Shown here: piece after piece, positions 11,176 through 21,423 of the stretch | Layout of the letters: every line of letters begins with the position of its first letter | Numbering within the stretch: the first letter of the stretch is position 1 | Assembly (NCBI GenBank): GCA_027475525.1 | Contig: JAMWFC010000037.1 | Coordinates: 1,540,711 to 1,604,710 of the forward strand | Source: Macrolepiota albuminosa | Taxonomy: Eukaryota; Basidiomycota; Agaricomycetes; Agaricales; Agaricaceae | DNA length: 64,000 bases | Direction of reading: 5' to 3' | Position numbers and translations under genes: made by a program | The notes under the pieces: model-generated | The model's input: only the letters and a program-made list of their open reading frames with translations | What the model was told of the DNA's origin: nothing | Databases searched by the model: none

Positions 11176-11956
11176 TTAAGTGAGCAGAGATTGATACAAT
11201 AACTCCTTTGATTTGTGCAATGTTGCCATATCTTGTCCCTCCAATGTCGTATACAGTACCAAGTCCTGTAGACACTTTGAGATGTCTGAAACACTTTTCA
11301 TCACCACTTCTGATCGTCTCCACTCCTCACCTGCCCCTGCTAACTGTAATATCTCTTCCTGATAGGTGACTATCTTCTTCTGATACCTTTCAGTGCGAAC
11401 TATGGCCTCAAAGATGGCCTCAGAATTGTAGCACGTTATGTACTGCTTGTATAAAGATTCAATATAGTTAAATGGTGATTTACCAACATGTTGTTCCAGC
11501 CTTTTCGCAATCTGTTCAACTCTAGTAGTCCAATATAACAGATGCTGGGGATTGTCTTTACATCAGGATAAGATATAAGTTCCCTTGTCAGTGTAAGAAG
11601 ACTTACACAGAAGATATTTCATCTATATGTCGAGGCTCATCATTGAGCAGACAAGATTTTGATGTAGACTTGTCATGAGCTACTTTCCTGGATACAATAG
11701 GCCTCATTTCCATTCTTCTGCATGTAAGTATCAAGCCAATGTATGCTTGAAGAGATATGCACTGTTCTGCTTTCTGCTTTTGATAATCATCCTGGCGACG
11801 AATGCTAATAGCTGCCTTGTTCCTGCATCCATTCATTAAGTACATTAGTAGAATTCCTGACAAATTAGAGACTCACTTGTGGTAACTTCTACAGCTCTTA
11901 GTATTGGCCACAATCCTTCGCTCCTCATCTGTGTGGTAGAGACGGTAGCGGCCCAT
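11176..11956 (-). CDS. KDZ cargo gene, small charged protein of unknown function
   Basis: Three exons keep frame exactly: 11877-11956, 11609-11822 and 11176-11544, encoding about 220 residues. The start MGRYRLYHTDEERRIVAN and the block NKAAISIRRQDDYQKQ are Arg/Lys/Glu-rich with a predicted helical character. The third exon (TRVEQIAKRLEQHVGK...) is also helix-like and ends KELLYQSLLT. No enzyme motif is visible. Proteins opening with an RRYHT-(P/D)-EE-like motif recur, as far as I recall, as hypothetical proteins in mushroom genomes. The gene is convergent with the protease domain (109 bp apart) and has no internal stop, unlike its neighbours. Confidence 0.65.
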
Positions 11957-13559
11957 ACTTGATGAGGGCTAATGCAAGTTTGTCGATCCTAATGCAAGTT
12001 TGTCGATCAAGATTAAGCACAAGCGTAAAGCAATTGCCAAACACTGTCTTACCTTTTTGATTTTTGTCTTACCTTTTGATTCTGGCATTGTGTCCTGAAT
12101 TCAACCTCACCAATAAATTTGTTAGCATTCTAAGAGTATCATAGATTCATTTTAAGGAGCTCTAGATAATTGTGAACCCTACAGAATGTAATTGAAATGT
12201 TCAGTTGCATCCAGGCCGCCAGTATGTGGCTGTGTGCATTGAGTGCTTATCAGTTTTTTTTGTCGTCTAAACTAGCTTGAACTCTTTTATCTCCCTCACA
12301 CATCAACCCTAGTAAAAATCGCGTCAGGCGACAATGAGCCAAAAGCCAAATTTCTATCAATCAAGTACTCGTGCAACGACCTCCTAGTGCTCGACTGAAG
12401 CCCAGCTATTTTTCCTAACGAAGAAAGGTAAAACGGCTGCCGCAAGGAAAGGGATGAATGGAAAGTGGGCTTTTACTGTCTTGTGATTGTCCTAACGAAG
12501 AAAGGTAAAACGGCTGCCGCAAGGAAAGGGATGAATGGAAAGTGGGCTTTTACTGTCTTGTGATTGTGCATGCTCTCATGCATATTCAGAACTTTTTGTA
12601 ACCAAGCATGGATCACTAAGCACTCCGATGATATTCAGATTGTCTTAATTGGTGTTTTTTATCTTATTGGCTAGTACAGGACTTCATATCTTTTCGTATC
12701 TTTTCCCCAAGTACCATGTACAAGTAGTAGACTAATACAGTTTAATAATTGAGCAATATCAAGCTGAGTAGAACCTATATGGCTTGATGCCACTAAATTT
12801 TGCTAGATAATAGTCCAGAAAGTTAAATTTCTCTTTGTCTGCTAAGTACGGAAAACCAACTCATCCAGAACCATCCAGACCACCTTACACGTGTCAGATA
12901 CCAGTCATTCTTACCTTCTATTGTCTCCTCCTACTCTCCTCTGTCATTTGTCTGACCACTATTGTTCTAATTCAATATCATGTATGTTATTTGAAACGCT
13001 CATTGAGCCTTGATCAGCCAGCTTTTTAACACTATTTTGCAGATGTAAGGCTGGTATCATTTTGCAGTCTAATTAAACCTTCTTCTCCACAGTACTTCTC
13101 TGTCACCTCACAACGTGTCATTATCAATCACTGCCTGCGACTCATTTCTCTTTCTATCTCTGGTATTTATTTAGTTTTTTCTGCATAGGTAAGGATATCA
13201 TACTCACCTTGAATCAGCAGTTGCAAATAATCATCTACATTATCTATTTCTCTATAATTTTACTATGCCTCATGGTATGTACCCACTCTGTAACTTATAC
13301 CATGACATCTGCCACATTATGGCCATGGCTTCTTTATCTGTCCTCTTTTACTAAAAGAAGAACGCAACTCCTACTAAACTGCACCTACAGCAATGCCATC
13401 AAATTGGTTCATTTATACGGGGACTTTTGCAACCTTTTCACATCTTACCTTTTGCACTCTACACATTTGCATGTGAAGAAAACCAATACTTTCAGGTATG
13501 TCTCTGGGATATTACGAGATGAAAATAGCATGACAATTGATCGATTAACTTGCTCTTAG
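11957..13559. other. KDZ interior without a supported gene
   Basis: AT-rich, many short open frames, no motif. It contains duplication 2 at 12414. A possible 5' exon of the downstream cargo gene (ATG at about 13266 followed by GTATGT) lies here but does not join in frame. Confidence 0.4.
12414..12567 (+). repeat. 77-bp tandem duplication 2 of 12
   Basis: Units 12414-12490 and 12491-12567, identical by eye, in non-coding KDZ interior. Confidence 0.9.
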
Positions 13560-13769
13560 ATGCAAAATCCCAGCAATTATGTGGACAATCTACCCTCTCC
13601 CAACTCCACAGTCATGTATGACAATGCTGAACGTGGAGGTGATGGTTTTATGGAGGAAAGTTCACCAAACCCTCTCCCAACTCCACAGTCATGTATGACA
13701 ATGCTGAACGTGGAGGTGATGGTTTTATGGAGGAAAGTTCACCAAAAGACAATGTAACTTACTATGGAC
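13560..13769 (+). pseudogene. KDZ plus-strand cargo gene, part 1 of 3
   Basis: Begins ATGCAAAATCCCAGC right after an acceptor-like CTTAG, so an upstream exon is possible. With one copy of the 77-bp duplication ignored, the frame runs NYVDNLPSPNSTVMYDN...MEESSPKDNVTYYGP and continues across the E1 insertion (TSD counted once) into IPAPLFKQLGGGRG at 38669. E1 thus split an open gene. The product of this part is Asn/Ser/Gly-rich and probably disordered. Confidence 0.7.
13593..13746 (+). repeat. 77-bp tandem duplication 3 of 12
   Basis: Units 13593-13669 and 13670-13746; ignoring one copy restores the cargo-gene frame. Confidence 0.9.
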
Positions 13770-13774
13770 CAATA

Positions 13775-14009
13775 TGTAACGAAGTTACGAAGTTTAGAGA
13801 GCTTAGTGTGCACACACGACACTGAATCAGACCAGACCGGTCTATTGACAATGTAGTATACACGAAAAATAAGCTGCTTTGTAAGCAGCTGGGTAACTAA
13901 TTATATACGAATGTAAATAATATTATATTATAATAAATATAATATAATATTTACTACTATACAGTAAGTAAAGCTATGTGGCCAACGCCACATAGCGGAC
14001 TACGCTACA
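13775..14009 (-). repeat. E1 3' LTR
   Basis: 235 bp, TG...CA, preceded by CAATA. It lacks the 77-bp duplication present in the partner LTR. Confidence 0.9.
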
Positions 14010-14054
14010 CACCCCCCAATCAGACCGAGCTACGGTCTCGAGATAATACGACGG

Positions 14055-15080
14055 TCATGCCGTCGGTAAGTCTGGGACGGGGGCAATGGGAGAGTCCCCA
14101 GGCTCCCGGAATGGATCGGCAGTCGCGTCGTCCATGTCGTAGTCGAGGAGTTCATCCTCGGGTGCGGGCGCGTAAGAAGTGCCCGAAGGCCCTGCTACTG
14201 GCAGGGAATCGTCGTAGTCCCGGAGGGGGGACAGTGTAAGATTGGGGTCGATGGTCGACCCCGAGACGGTTGGTTGGGGATCAGGCAGATCCCCGGTGTC
14301 GGACAGGTACTGGCGCGTCCAGATTTCGCGGGCATGAATGTCTTGCCCGATAGAGAGGTACATCCCCTTGGCGAGCGCGTCGTCGTATGCACGATGACTG
14401 TCCTGCTGCTGGAGCATCAGGCGTTGACGATTGCCGATGGTGGCCTCGCGCCACCCATCCCACTGAGGGATGGACTGGGGTGTACCGTAGTGATCGAGGC
14501 GTTGTAGCCTCTCGTCGTCGATAGCAGCCGCCTCGTTGTAGAGCCGGCTGTCGCTGAAGAATAGATGGGCCAAGTAGGTGACCCCATAAGTGTACGCGTG
14601 GTCAGCCCAGCTGACCGGGATTTGATTGTGAAGAAGGACACGTAACGCGTCCGAAGTGGAGAACACGGAAGCTGACGCTTCCAGAATGTCCACAGCCCGA
14701 ACCTCGAAGGTAGGGTCGTCGGCGTGGATGGGCTCAAAGACTCGCCCCGTGGCTGCCTCGTACTCGGCCACGGCCTCTTTATAGAGGCCTGGCCTGGCGA
14801 AGACGTAGGCCAGGTACTTGTGTACCGTGGCCTTAGAGGGGCGGCTGGCGCTGAGGGCGCGTACAAGCGCAAACCCAAAGAGGCTGCGCCAATGAATGCG
14901 CATGGCTCGGTCCATGGCCAGACCGGTCCACACATTGGACGTCCCAGGACGTCCATAGAGGAGGGCGTATGAGCCCAGGTAGTCCAAAGCAAATGGTTGC
15001 TTTGGATCAGGGGGGGTAAGGCTGATGAAGGCAATCTTCCCTCCCTCTTTGCGGCGATAGAGCCGTGACGGCACAATCAT
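14055..15080 (-). CDS. E1 post-pol frame 2 (unknown protein, 341 aa)
   Basis: Starts ATG immediately after the TGA of the upstream frame and in the same phase, so it is either a second cistron or the C-terminal part of one about 1,079-residue protein cut by a CGA-to-TGA change. The N-terminal 200 residues look globular and helix-rich (FALDYLGSYALLYG, KYLAYVFARPGLYKEAV, YTYGVTYLAHLFFSDSRLY, QSIPQWDGWREA); the last 70 residues are acidic and Pro/Asp-rich. I recognise no domain. There is no signal peptide or transmembrane segment, so the env-like position is not matched by env-like features. It ends 46 bp before the 3' LTR. Confidence 0.6.
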   Translation of the reverse strand: MIVPSRLYRRKEGGKIAFISLTPPDPKQPFALDYLGSYALLYGRPGTSNVWTGLAMDRAMRIHWRSLFGFALVRALSASRPSKATVHKYLAYVFARPGLYKEAVAEYEAATGRVFEPIHADDPTFEVRAVDILEASASVFSTSDALRVLLHNQIPVSWADHAYTYGVTYLAHLFFSDSRLYNEAAAIDDERLQRLDHYGTPQSIPQWDGWREATIGNRQRLMLQQQDSHRAYDDALAKGMYLSIGQDIHAREIWTRQYLSDTGDLPDPQPTVSGSTIDPNLTLSPLRDYDDSLPVAGPSGTSYAPAPEDELLDYDMDDATADPFREPGDSPIAPVPDLPTA

Positions 15081-17294
15081 TCACAGGAAACTCTCCCGCT
15101 CCTCTGGACTCGCGAAGGGTACCGCGATAGTCCTATACTCGACCTCGTCGAGTAAATGAGACATAGCTCTGTCTCGGGCCGTAGGGTGGCAGTTGAGCGC
15201 CACCCGCTTGAATTTGTTGAGCAAGAGGTAGCCCAACTGACGCTGACGAAGCAGCGTAAACTGGTTGTTGACCAGTGCGTGAAGTCTGCGGACTTCTCGA
15301 GGGCTGCGGGGAAACCCGCGAGGTGCAACTTGGTACACCTTACTGTTGTGGGGCGTTGCGGCGGCGTTGCCCGGTTTGTCGTCCTCGAAGGACCTGGCTG
15401 CGCGGGCTTCTTGCCCGACAAAGATGGTATTGGTCATTGGCGACCAATAGAATTGGGGAGCCAACCCCGCGCCAAAGAATGAGTTCTGGCGCTCAATAGT
15501 GTGATCACGGTAGATTACCACACCGAGCGCATCAGGAATGCGCCCGGTTTCGTCCTCAAGGAGGGCGGCCCCTCGTTTGGCGCTGTTCTGCGCCCGACGC
15601 TCCATCTTGGCTCGTCGATTGCTGTTGCGCCGTTCGCACGCCATACGCTGTGCCGCCGTCTCGTGCGGCACTGGGGATTCCATACGAGCCTCTTCAGGCT
15701 CCTCATACCAATCGTCGTCGGAGGGAGGGGAAGGCAGCCTCTCCGGCTCCGACTTCTCAGATTGTGGGTCCATTGCCCACACACACCGCGGGAGTCGGGC
15801 TGGCAGGCCCTCTACCAGTATAGCGGGTAAAAAGGGGATGTTAGCCCCTGGGGCCCCTTTCGGGGCATCCTCGGGGAAGTGCACGTTGACGTAGGCGCGC
15901 ACTTCCGGTTGCTTACCCCGACAATCCTTTCGGGGTTGTGAGGCCTTGGCCTCAGTGGGGCGTGTGCTCACGCCCCTGGAACTCTGCTCCCCAGAGTACG
16001 TGGTGGATACCACGGATACTGGTCGCAAAGACGCGACCTCAGACGCGCCGCTGGCGAGGCGCTGGATAAGCCGGGGGGCGGCTGGAGCAGGAACATCTTC
16101 ATAAGGGAGGATGTCCTGTCCTAGACCGGCCTCCCGGCCGGGGGCAGCAACGCTCGACTTAATCGAGCGGGAGGGCACGTCCTCCACTCCTTGCCGACGC
16201 GCCCTTTTGCTGGAGTCGGTGTCCCGACTCGGGGGTGTAGACTGCTGCTTACGAGCGGCCGAGAGGGCAAGGAGATCAGTTTTGCGCTGAGCGCGCATGT
16301 GATCCATGTCGTCCATCATCCGGCAGATGAGGACGACTGCCTCCGCATTGCGGAGGAATGATGACTCTGCGGGTACATCGTACCCATTATCTCCCAGTCG
16401 TTGGAGAAGGGTAGCCAGGACTAAGTCCTGGCTGTGAGTGGGCTCGACAGCCCGTGCTTTTCCTTTGTCGCGTCGAGGACGCGACTCTTCTTCCGAGCTG
16501 GGCTCGGATTGGTGCGGCATTTCCAGCCGCTGTAGCAAGGAGAGCTTGGCCAGGCTCTCCGTCGGCGCATTGGACGATGAACCGACGCTTCGTTCTGTAT
16601 TGAGAGTTTCTGCTCTCTCAATGGCCGCGGTGGCCTGCACGAGGGATGCTCGGCGTCCCTCTAGGTTATCGGTTGGTACTGTGGTCGACAGGGAAATCGA
16701 CCGGCCTCCCTTGGCTTGCGACTCATGCGAGTCGCTGTACTGGGGCATTGCGCCCCAAGCCCCCATCCAAGCCGGGGGGTACGGCATCATTACGGGCACA
16801 CCACCCATCCCAGGGTAGTGCGCCGGGGCGGTAAACTGGGGAAAAGGATGTGTCCCCAGTTGCCCTGTTGCCGGTACAGGGGCAAGCTGCCTCCATGCCG
16901 ACGCTGCTTGGGGGCTGACTAGCCCCCCGTAGGCCTGTTGCTGGAATTGGCCCTCGGTGTGATGTGGCGCATAAGCGCCCGGTGCTGGTTGTTGGGGCTG
17001 ATAGCCGCCCGCAGGTGCGTTCTGGGGCATGAAGTTGCCCTGCATGGTTTGAAGTGGCGGATAGCCACTGATCACCGGCTGCTGCGGCGGGTAGCCCGCC
17101 GCTGGTTGTTGCTGCTGCTGTGGGAAGCCCACCGCCTGTTGCGATTGTCCCCACTGGGGCGCATTTTGGGTCAGCGGGGGAGCCATCTGCCCCCCCCCTT
17201 CAGCCAACGGTAAGACCGACGGCGTACTCTCAAATTGCTGCTGCTGTAGCTGCTGCTGCTGCTGGTCACTCACGTCCACGGGCATGCTGTCCAT
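15081..17294 (-). CDS. E1 post-pol frame 1 (Gln/Pro-rich unknown protein, 737 aa)
   Basis: Begins ATG at 17294, about 100 bp after the chromodomain stop. Residues 1-200 are Gln/Pro/Gly/Tyr-rich (QQQQQLQQQQ, GYPPQQP and related repeats), 200-530 are charged and disordered, and the last 200 residues look ordered (HTIERQNSFFGAGLAPQFYW, FPRSPREVRRLHALVNNQF, LGYLLLNKFKRVALNCHPT). No retroviral or enzymatic domain is recognised. Position and strand make it an accessory gene of E1, expressed either from the genomic RNA or from a subgenomic one. Its uninterrupted 737 codons, in an element whose gag-pol frame has four stops, hint at either constraint or chance. Confidence 0.65.
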   Translation of the reverse strand: MDSMPVDVSDQQQQQLQQQQFESTPSVLPLAEGGGQMAPPLTQNAPQWGQSQQAVGFPQQQQQPAAGYPPQQPVISGYPPLQTMQGNFMPQNAPAGGYQPQQPAPGAYAPHHTEGQFQQQAYGGLVSPQAASAWRQLAPVPATGQLGTHPFPQFTAPAHYPGMGGVPVMMPYPPAWMGAWGAMPQYSDSHESQAKGGRSISLSTTVPTDNLEGRRASLVQATAAIERAETLNTERSVGSSSNAPTESLAKLSLLQRLEMPHQSEPSSEEESRPRRDKGKARAVEPTHSQDLVLATLLQRLGDNGYDVPAESSFLRNAEAVVLICRMMDDMDHMRAQRKTDLLALSAARKQQSTPPSRDTDSSKRARRQGVEDVPSRSIKSSVAAPGREAGLGQDILPYEDVPAPAAPRLIQRLASGASEVASLRPVSVVSTTYSGEQSSRGVSTRPTEAKASQPRKDCRGKQPEVRAYVNVHFPEDAPKGAPGANIPFLPAILVEGLPARLPRCVWAMDPQSEKSEPERLPSPPSDDDWYEEPEEARMESPVPHETAAQRMACERRNSNRRAKMERRAQNSAKRGAALLEDETGRIPDALGVVIYRDHTIERQNSFFGAGLAPQFYWSPMTNTIFVGQEARAARSFEDDKPGNAAATPHNSKVYQVAPRGFPRSPREVRRLHALVNNQFTLLRQRQLGYLLLNKFKRVALNCHPTARDRAMSHLLDEVEYRTIAVPFASPEERESFL

Positions 17295-17397
17295 GGTTGG
17301 GGAAAAAAGGCGAAAAAGAAATTTCGCCTTTTAAGACGTGTTTCAGCCACAGCTGCTGACCAACTCAGCCAAGCCGCAATCGGCACTGCCGATCAAA

Positions 17398-17634
17398 TTA
17401 AGCGCCGGCACGCTTACTTAATTGATGTGGGCGCTTAATGCCCTTCAACTCCAAATAACGGTCAAGTGCCGCTAGCTTGGAGCAATGGGAGTGTGGCTCC
17501 CATGTTGTGTCCCCCAGGGACCATCGTACCTCAAACTCGAGCGTGTTACGCTCAGTCCACCGGTGCCCAATTATGCACTCGACGAACCATTCGTCATCGT
17601 CTCGAGCCCCAAAATCATAGGGGCCCGGGGTCGC
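17398..17634 (-). CDS. E1 chromodomain, pol C-terminus (separated from integrase by E2)
   Basis: Encodes DEWFVECIIGHRW, then LEFEVRWSLGDTTWEPHS and AALDRYLELKGI, a chromodomain with the aromatic residues (F/W near the start, W in RW, W in TWEP) that bind methylated histone H3 tails in chromoviruses and steer integration to heterochromatin. Joining 31270 to 17634 with TSD TCGC counted once keeps frame: ALFPNRA into TPGPYDFGARDDDEW. So this is the original pol end, displaced 13.6 kb from its integrase. Stop at 17398-17400. Confidence 0.9.
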   Translation of the reverse strand, partial: ATPGPYDFGARDDDEWFVECIIGHRWTERNTLEFEVRWSLGDTTWEPHSHCSKLAALDRYLELKGIKRPHQLSKRAGA

Positions 17635-18677
17635 TGATGACGCCAACTGTGGTTGGGTGCGCTGGACGTATACGCAGTACAACGCCGTCTCCAGCGCCTG
17701 GCGTACGGGTTTGTGAGGAGTCCCGGCAGGGTCCCGGTGTGCTTGAGCAGAGGTGATAGAGCGATGCGCTAGACGATAGCGCCTCGGATGCTACCTAGCA
17801 AGTGGTAAGCGTCGTAGTTTAGGGGAAGTTATAGAGAAAGAAACGAATAGCGCAGCGTAGCATGCCCGTAGGTGGCACCGTAAACGACGAAGACGAGATA
17901 GACGAAGCTAGCGCCGAACTTGGTGGCAAAGTCAGGCAACGCTAGCGCGATTTGAACGCTAAGTGTAACTGGGTGCTCAAGAGGTTACGATTCGTTGTTA
18001 TATACATGGCAAGTAGCTAGTTTTTATACTATGCGCTACATTATTTCCAAAATAAGTCCATTGACGGCGCTACCAATTAGTGCCTCTCTTCGTGACTGTA
18101 GCTAACGGCCACCTGTCAACGGCGACCTGCAGCGCATGGGTGACGGCGACCAACGGCGACTCTAAAACTACTTAGAAGTGGTACGAGTTTGCTCACTTTT
18201 TGATGTAATTTAATTGGCCATGCCATCTCGGGGTATGGTCGGGGAATCCTCGACAGACGCCGTGAGCGCTAATTCCGGCGCTAAACATTGTACCATATTT
18301 TGATAGATTTAAATGTCGGGTCTGCGTGTATCCTGTCTCATCGTCATTGATTCTTTTAGACTTCTGATTGAGGTGCCTCGGTGATTGACAGCGCCAATTG
18401 CTAACTCCTTCCAGTACTGATCGGGGTTTGGTCAGAGTCCCCTCCCGCCGTTATGCTAGCGCTATGAGTCCTGAGTCTTCTTGGTCTTCAAAGTAACTGA
18501 GTGGAGTGCGCTGAGGGGCTGATGCTGGTGATTGAGATGAATGGATAAGTCTTGCCATAGAGCGCCCGTGCTAGGGCTGCTCTGTACCCAAGGCTGGTCG
18601 CTAGAGCCTTTAGTGTGTCAAGTGTTGGTCGGCCTATAATGTCCCTTGATGCGCTCAGTCCGAGTAGAAGCCTATCA
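17635..18677 (-). repeat. E2 3' LTR
   Basis: 1,043 bp, about four transitions from the 5' LTR. It contains TATAAAAA on the minus strand at 18021-18028. Confidence 0.93.
18021..18028 (-). promoter_or_regulatory. LTR TATA box (3' LTR copy)
   Basis: TATAAAAA on the minus strand, conserved in the partner LTR (30613-30620) and, as TATAAAAG, in the diverged solo LTR near 42820, which supports function as the E2 promoter. Confidence 0.6.
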
Positions 18678-18766
18678 TCTCCCCCCAACTGAAAAATTGA
18701 CTGTCCTCAGTCAAACGCCGTCGTTAATTTAACTGCGCTACGGTCCGTATAATGCCGCCGGCGCCT

Positions 18767-18773
18767 TATAAAA
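18767..18773 (+). promoter_or_regulatory. TATA box of E2 antisense gene 1
   Basis: TATAAAA, 51 bp before the ATG at 18824 and about 90 bp outside the 3' LTR, facing opposite to the element's gag-pol. An ATG at 18752 lies upstream of the box and is unlikely to be used. Confidence 0.6.
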
Positions 18774-18823
18774 GTCGTTTTCCGTACTTCACCTTCCCGT
18801 GTTTTCCTTCCCATCTTCCCAGT

Positions 18824-21423
18824 ATGTCCACTTCTTTCGACGCCTCTGCTCTCCGCAATTTCCTGGCTAAGGCCTCCTATTTATTTGATCGCGCTAAGTC
18901 TGTCGGTCCCGCCGATGCGCCACAAACCGTCCCTGGTATTATGCAACTCTATCGGCGCTGGCTTGTGGTCCGCGGCTCCGACAGTTCCTGGGAGCGGGGT
19001 GACGAAGTTCGTGAGTGGTGCGTGGCCCGGTACCGTGAGTATGAGGGTGCCGATTGGTTGCGCCCTTTCGTGGACCTTTTCGTAAGTTTTCTAAGTTTGA
19101 TTTTGGCGTTGTGGCGCTAAGGTTCAGCGCCCATACTAGGCTCCCTCCTTATCTGACGAGATCGACGCGTTGTTGGCTAGCACCGAGGTCAGCGAAGTAA
19201 GTCCTTCCTTCTCCTCCCCCTTTTTTCCACTGTTAATCCTTGAGTAGTCGGTTGCTACGTCTCCCACCGTCGCCAGTCTTCCTACTGCCCCCTCGGCCTC
19301 TACTGTCCCTTCTGTTCCTACCGCCCCTCCTTCTTCGACTTCTGTTCCGCCTTCTTCCGTTCTTGGCAGCCCTTTTCGTGGCGCTACTTCTTCCACTCGC
19401 CCTGCCCCAAGCGCTGCTTCTCCCGTCCGTACTGCCCCTCCCCATTCGGCCATCAAACGTATTGCCGTTTCTCTCGCCCTGCCCCAAGCGCTGCTTCTCC
19501 CGTCCGTACTGCCCCTCCCCATTCGGCCATCAAACGTATTGCCGTTTCTCATAGCGAGCCACGACCCGGCCCAACGCGCCCAACTTCTCACGGTCCTCCG
19601 CGTAATTTCGCCATTGTTATTGAACGAGCGCCTCCTGCTCGTGCTAGTTCTCCTCCCAAACGTACTGTGCGTTCTTTTCCTATCTTCCTTACTCCATTTT
19701 TCTGACTTCTCCCCCTTCCAGATCAATCTCCCTGCTCGTGTTCCCCCTTTGTATGTCGTAAGTGCTTTGCTTGTTGTCGCTAGACTTTAGCGCCTAAATG
19801 TTAATGTCGATAGGCGCCTAACCAGACCATGTTCACCGATGCGGAGCTTCGCGACCTTTTGCGTCTTCGCCGTGATACTACCGTCATTGATACCGGCGTT
19901 CCGGCTGGTGTCCAAGTACTGGGCGGCAAGAAGAAGGTTACCGTTGCGCCCTTGGAGCGTCGCGCGTTTAGGGCAAAGATTGGCGCGGTAAGCACTGTTT
20001 TGCCCCTTTGGAGGTTCATGCCGTCGCTGACTTCTTTCTTAGTGTGACAAGTGTTGGTCTGAGAACGACCCTGAGGGCTGCTGGTTTCCTACCGCGTCTC
20101 TGCCTTGCTATCGGTGCGATGCGTTGAAACGAGGCTGCGCCTTCAACGGGATTCGTACTCGTGAACGTGGTAGGGACGCCATTATGCAAAGGAACTATGA
20201 GCGCGCAGTGTTGGTTCGTAACGCCCAGGACTTCGTGCTGCAGCAACGTGATCTGGCGGCTACTCACCAACCCACGGTAATCAGCGCAGCCAGCCTGGCG
20301 CTGCCGACTACCCAGGATGGTACTACCGTGGCGGCACCTTTTGCTCGCTCTCCTCGTCGTCCCGTTCTTTCGAAACGTAAGCCTGTTGTCACGTCTCCTG
20401 GCAAGAGCCCTGGTAAGCGCCGCGAGCTAGCGCCTGCTACGCCTGTGGTTTTGTCTTCGACCGAGTCTTCTACGGATGAGGGGGAGGGCACCGAGAGGGA
20501 TGCCGAGGGAGAGGATGATGATGAAGCTGAGCCCGTTGTTGATGCCGATGCGCTATTGGCGGTACGCGCTCTCCTGCTTCGCCTTACTCCCCCTATCGCC
20601 GCTAACCCTCGTCAGAGTGGCGCCAGTGGTAACCAGTACGCATTTTCCTAACTTCTTTTTCCTTCGCGTGCTAACTTCTTGACTGATAGGTCCCCCACTC
20701 CCGTTCCCGTCGTCGTGGCTATCCCTGCTGCCAAAGATGTCGTTATGTCTGATGCTGGTGCTACCCCCGCCCCCGAGTCGGTTGCGGCTAGCGACCCTCC
20801 GGTTGCTCTCCCTATCACTCCGTCCCTTACTCCTCCCCACAGCTCCTCTTCTTTTCCTAGTAGTCGCGAGACTTCTGCGGCGCCGGAATCCGAAGGAACC
20901 CTGGTGCCGGAAGGTGAGCGTCGTCGCCGCTGGAGATACTTGCCTCCCTACGGCATCCATCTTTCTTCCACCAGAGCTATGTCCCCCGGCGACGAGCGCC
21001 ATGAGTGGACACCCCGTGTGCCTGTAACTGTCCGGGTACGTCCGTTTTTGTTTGTTCCCCCTTTTCTCCCCTTTTCTAACCTTCCATAAGTTCGATCCCT
21101 TTTGGACTCCCCCTCCTGCCATGCGAGTTTCTGGTGACGCCTTCCCTTGGCTCGGGGACGAGTTCTCCTATCCTGTTACCCCTCTCCGCCCTTCTGCCGA
21201 CCTTCGCCAGCAACTCCGCCATATCGAGGATGCGACCGAAGCCGTTGGTCGCGAACTTGCCAACCTGCGTCCTCGCGTTTCCACCTTAGCTCGCCGCGAG
21301 CGCCTCCTTCTCGAGCTTCATGACGATATTACAGCTGCGCTTGAGTGGCAAGCGAGTAACTCGATCCAGGACGGGGACTTGCTTCCTTTGGGCGATCCCG
21401 CCCTTCCCGAGTATGATCCGTAG
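18824..21423 (+). CDS. E2 antisense gene 1: six-cysteine (Zn2Cys6-like) protein
   Basis: Multi-exon, on the strand opposite to gag-pol. Exons with exact phase-0 joins: 18824-19081, 19140-19196, 19248-19666, 19722-19757, 19814-19987, then 20043 onward; further exons at about 20688-21032 and 21090-21423. Exon 3 has a multiple of three only if one 77-bp duplication copy is ignored. The product begins MSTSFDASALRNFLAKAS; a Pro/Ser/Thr linker follows, then FTDAELRDLLRLRRDTTV. Exon 6 opens with the cluster C-x2-C-x8-C-x8-C-x2-C-x6-C (CDKCW...GCW, PCYRCDALKRGCAF), like the fungal Zn2Cys6 DNA-binding cluster but with x8 where x6 is usual. An acidic stretch follows, and the C-terminus has a coiled-coil-like helix (LRQQLRHIEDATEAVGREL). 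The join near 20640 does not keep frame by my reading. DNA binding is inferred. Confidence 0.7.
19396..19549 (+). repeat. 77-bp tandem duplication 4 of 12
   Basis: Units 19396-19472 and 19473-19549 in exon 3 of antisense gene 1. The exon is 419 nt; 342 without one copy, which is in frame. Confidence 0.92.

Noticed and set aside
14055..17294. An envelope gene in E1
   Set aside because: Position after pol would suit env, but there is no signal peptide, transmembrane segment or glycoprotein-like cysteine pattern.
20679..21089. Separate gene at 20679
   Set aside because: Its frame has no ATG at the start and continues the Pro/Ser-rich style of antisense gene 1; more likely an exon of that gene, although the join at about 20640 is unresolved.
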